From contig JAQUMZ010000116.1 of the NCBI GenBank assembly GCA_028717865.1, forward strand, positions 1 through 7,735: a DNA stretch of 7,735 nucleotides, in the 5' to 3' direction. Position 1 is the first letter of the stretch. Each line of letters begins with the position of its first letter. Below, one piece after another: positions 5,334-7,735 of this stretch. Made by a program: the position numbers and the translations under genes. The stretch comes from Elusimicrobiota bacterium (lineage in GTDB: Bacteria; Elusimicrobiota; Elusimicrobia; UBA1565; UBA9628). Under the pieces are notes generated by a model, which saw only the letters and a list, made by a program, of their open reading frames with translations, was not told the origin of the DNA and did no database searches.

Positions 5334-7735
5334 ATGCGCCCCTCCATGCAAGCCTCAGCCTGCGGTGTTGCCGCGGCCCTGCGCAAGTCCGCAGCAGTCG
5401 TCCTGACCGCCTGCCTCCTCCTATCCAGCCCAGGATCGGCGCCTTTCGCAGCCGGTGCCATTGCCAAGGCCGCGCGGGTTGGTGCGTCTGCCTCGCCTTG
5501 GGGCGCTTTCGTGGCCCATGCCATGTCCGCGTCGGGACCCAACCTCTCCCAATCCTTGCGCCTCGACTTATCTGATGCCCGCGTCTCATCGGCCTTCATC
5601 AACGTCATGGAAAAGTCCTCCATCTCTCCGGCCGCGCTCCAAGGCCGGCCCTTGGCGGAGCAGGCCCAGCTCGTACGAGAGACGGTCTACGCCCATGCGG
5701 CCATGGTCATGCTGAAGACCGAAAACCTCGTCAATGCCGCAGATACGGATTCATCCGCCCCTGTCTCAAGATTGGGCGTTATGCAGTTGGCATCCGAACT
5801 CGCGCAACTTCGGCATGTTGCCCCCGTGTTGCCGCCGGAACAATTTGAACGGCTCGCCCTTTATGAAAAGGTGTTGGAGCGCCGCTTCCTGGCGAAATGG
5901 GAAGGCCAGGCAGAGAAGTGGCGCGGCGCCCCGGGCACAGGGGCCGACCCTTCGCTAATCGAGAAATTCAATGTGGCTGAGGACGAGAAGCTCAATGCGT
6001 ACTATTCCCTTTCGAAAGCCGCGTTATGGTCGGCATACGGCAAACTGAATAAACCATCCCGGAATTTATTTGTCTCAGGCGGCAAAACGGGCAAAATGGC
6101 GCATGCCAAAACCCTCTACGCCGCGACAGGCCGCGGCATCATGGCGCCGGAACTGGACGATAGCGCCAGCGGCAAAAGCTGGACTTTCAAACAGAATCCT
6201 TTTTGGGGAGACCTTTCGGGGAGCATGAAACCGCTCGTGGATATGGCCGGGCCATCCCATGATCTCGACAACATCGCGGCGCAAATACGCGCCATGGCCC
6301 AGCACCATGGGATCACGCTGCCCAAAAATCCGGCCTTAACGAAGATGAATGATTTGTCCACCCTCCCGGGCCTTGTCGCGCATGAAGTCAGCAACGCTCT
6401 CCATTTTAAATCGACGATTGGGTCGCCCGCGATCATGAAACCCGGCGGCGAGCTCTCGAGTGGATATTCTTATAACGTCCTCACTGGATGGGACAGAAAG
6501 CCGAAGCAGGAGATTTCTCCGGATGGCGACATCCTCGAAGGACCTCCTGCTCGGCCAATACCTTTCAAGATACCATTCGTGGCGAACCCCGATCGTTTCA
6601 CGATCCACACACTGGCCCCGCTGACGGGCGCCCTGTCCCCAACCTTGGCCAACCCGTGGTCCCGCCTCGCGGCCGCGAGCCTGGCCGCGGGTCGCAGCCT
6701 CCAAGCCGCCGCCTCCGTCATGGCAGCATGGCTCACGGCACGCCATACTCCGATCATAGGCAGGCTCGCCGCGAGTTGGCTGAGCCGGCGCTACGCCGGC
6801 CGAACCCAAGAGGCCGATGCGGCGGTCATGAGGGGATACTCAAGTACTTCCGATAAAGCCGCCTGGCTGCGCGCCCTGAACTCCTCCTATCCGGAGGTGT
6901 CGGCCTTGGCCGCCGAGCGCCTAGTCCGTTCCTCCAGGGTCCGTTTCTCCAAGGCCGCCGGCGACCTTGTCCCTCAGGATCTCAAGAATGTCGTCCTGGA
7001 CCCGGCTTCCCGGCCATGGGCCAGATCCGGCGCCTTGCGGGCGCTGACCGCCGGTCCTTTGCTCGATGAGGGCATGCTGGACGGCTTGGAACGGTTCGCG
7101 CATGATCCCGACGCCGGGACCCGCCTGAGGACCGCACAATTGCTGGCGCGCAACAGCCGGCTCCAAGCCGCCCGGACGGCGCTGCGTCCCTGCCTCGTGG
7201 ACCGCGATCCGGCGGTCCGCGTCGAAGCCATCCTCGGCTTGCACCAGATCCCCCCTGGCCGCCGCTTGGACATGACCAGGGTCGCGATGGGGCCGCTCCC
7301 GGAGGACATGGCCCGAGACCTCCTGGCCTACTGGGACCGTGTCGACAACGAGGTAAAGCAGGACATCTTCTACGCCCTGGGGCCGTCCCTTGAGTGGCCC
7401 GGCTTCGTGACCGAGGCCATGGGGCATGCCCTCAAGGGCCGCGCCTTGTCCGACGAAATCCGCGCGACCGCAATCGACCGGCTCAGCCTGGTCCGCGGCC
7501 TGCCCGCCTCGGTGAAGGCGGATTTGCTCACGGAGCTCAAGGAACAGGATGTAACCGCGCCGGAGATAGCGCTGCTGGCCTTGGAGCATCCCGACGGGAA
7601 GATCGCGCACGTAGCGGTCCAATATCTGGCGGACCACGAGCTATTGCGCGCGTCCAAGCCGCGCATCAACGAAGAGATCGCCCAGCGCTTCAGCCATCCC
7701 GACCTGCGCGTGCGGCTCTGCGCGGTAGCCGCCAT
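5334..7735 (+). CDS. Large exported alanine-rich protein with pseudo-metzincin motif and C-terminal HEAT-like repeats (3' end outside window)
   Basis: The frame is open from ATG 5334 to the right edge, giving 800 complete codons and no stop. Residues 1-42 look like a signal peptide: a basic stretch at 17-18, a hydrophobic core about 19-31, and Ala-rich possible cleavage sites near 36-42, so the protein is probably secreted or periplasmic. Residues about 45-340 match nothing I recognise. At 350 there is HEVSNALHF followed by AIMKP at 366-370, resembling the zinc-binding helix and Met-turn of matrixins but lacking two of the three zinc ligands. Residues about 425-490 are an Ala-rich helical stretch. 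From about 500 onward there are HEAT-like helical pairs, for example HDPDAGTRLRTAQLLA from 590, DRDPAVRVEAILGL at 623-636 and SHPDLRVRLCAVAA at the end. HEAT repeats normally bind proteins. The family and partner are unknown. ATG 5346 (Met5) is an alternative start. No ribosome-binding site precedes either. Confidence 0.82.
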   Translation, partial: MRPSMQASACGVAAALRKSAAVVLTACLLLSSPGSAPFAAGAIAKAARVGASASPWGAFVAHAMSASGPNLSQSLRLDLSDARVSSAFINVMEKSSISPAALQGRPLAEQAQLVRETVYAHAAMVMLKTENLVNAADTDSSAPVSRLGVMQLASELAQLRHVAPVLPPEQFERLALYEKVLERRFLAKWEGQAEKWRGAPGTGADPSLIEKFNVAEDEKLNAYYSLSKAALWSAYGKLNKPSRNLFVSGGKTGKMAHAKTLYAATGRGIMAPELDDSASGKSWTFKQNPFWGDLSGSMKPLVDMAGPSHDLDNIAAQIRAMAQHHGITLPKNPALTKMNDLSTLPGLVAHEVSNALHFKSTIGSPAIMKPGGELSSGYSYNVLTGWDRKPKQEISPDGDILEGPPARPIPFKIPFVANPDRFTIHTLAPLTGALSPTLANPWSRLAAASLAAGRSLQAAASVMAAWLTARHTPIIGRLAASWLSRRYAGRTQEADAAVMRGYSSTSDKAAWLRALNSSYPEVSALAAERLVRSSRVRFSKAAGDLVPQDLKNVVLDPASRPWARSGALRALTAGPLLDEGMLDGLERFAHDPDAGTRLRTAQLLARNSRLQAARTALRPCLVDRDPAVRVEAILGLHQIPPGRRLDMTRVAMGPLPEDMARDLLAYWDRVDNEVKQDIFYALGPSLEWPGFVTEAMGHALKGRALSDEIRATAIDRLSLVRGLPASVKADLLTELKEQDVTAPEIALLALEHPDGKIAHVAVQYLADHELLRASKPRINEEIAQRFSHPDLRVRLCAVAA

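Noticed and set aside
5406..5414. Lipobox LTAC in the exported protein (Cys27)
   Set aside because: The sequence fits the pattern loosely, but the hydrophobic stretch before it is only about eight residues and continues past the Cys, so an ordinary signal peptide is more likely.
6921..7637. Long antisense open frame of 238 codons
   Set aside because: It mirrors a GC-rich coding frame on the + strand with clear HEAT-like periodicity; its own translation shows no recognisable domain.

Overview
The window is bacterial, GC-rich (third codon positions mostly G or C) and densely packed, with every recognisable gene on the + strand. I cannot name the species. The long secreted, alanine-rich protein with HEAT-like repeats and the paralogous tandem-XRE regulators give a faint impression of an uncultured Elusimicrobiota-type genome, but nothing here proves it. 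No rRNA, tRNA, CRISPR array, transposase or integrase was seen.

Layout. Positions 1-243 hold the 3' part of a tandem helix-turn-helix (XRE) regulator gene broken by a one-base insertion near 127-128. Next is a 461-residue AlbA_2/Schlafen-like, HATPase and winged-helix regulator of the COG2865 type (300-1685). Four enzyme genes follow in a tight run: an alpha/beta hydrolase (1725-2522), a GNAT acetyltransferase overlapping it by ATGA (2519-3010), a creatininase-family metal amidohydrolase (3051-3755), and a two-domain GNAT protein that starts on TTG one codon after the creatininase stop and in the same frame (3759-4628). A 173-base spacer (4629-4801) contains two adjacent hairpins, a doubled TTGACA element and a small palindrome. 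It leads to an intact tandem-XRE gene (about 4802-5242) whose 3' half is a roughly 80% identical paralogue of the broken gene at the left edge. After a short promoter-like gap, a large exported protein starts at 5334 and runs off the right edge with 800 codons visible. Its C-terminal part is HEAT-like, and its middle carries a degenerate metzincin-like zinc motif.

How the genes may work together (inference). The four enzyme genes look like one transcription unit that hydrolyses and acetylates small molecules; the substrate is unknown. They lie between two related regulator copies, one dead and one apparently alive, with the AlbA/HATPase regulator at the 5' end. The exported HEAT protein has its own promoter candidate and is probably a separate unit. 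I see no convincing complete new defence or mobile system. The points most worth following are the duplicated regulator with its structured upstream region, the creatininase/GNAT pair separated by a single TGA, and the pseudo-protease motif in the exported protein.
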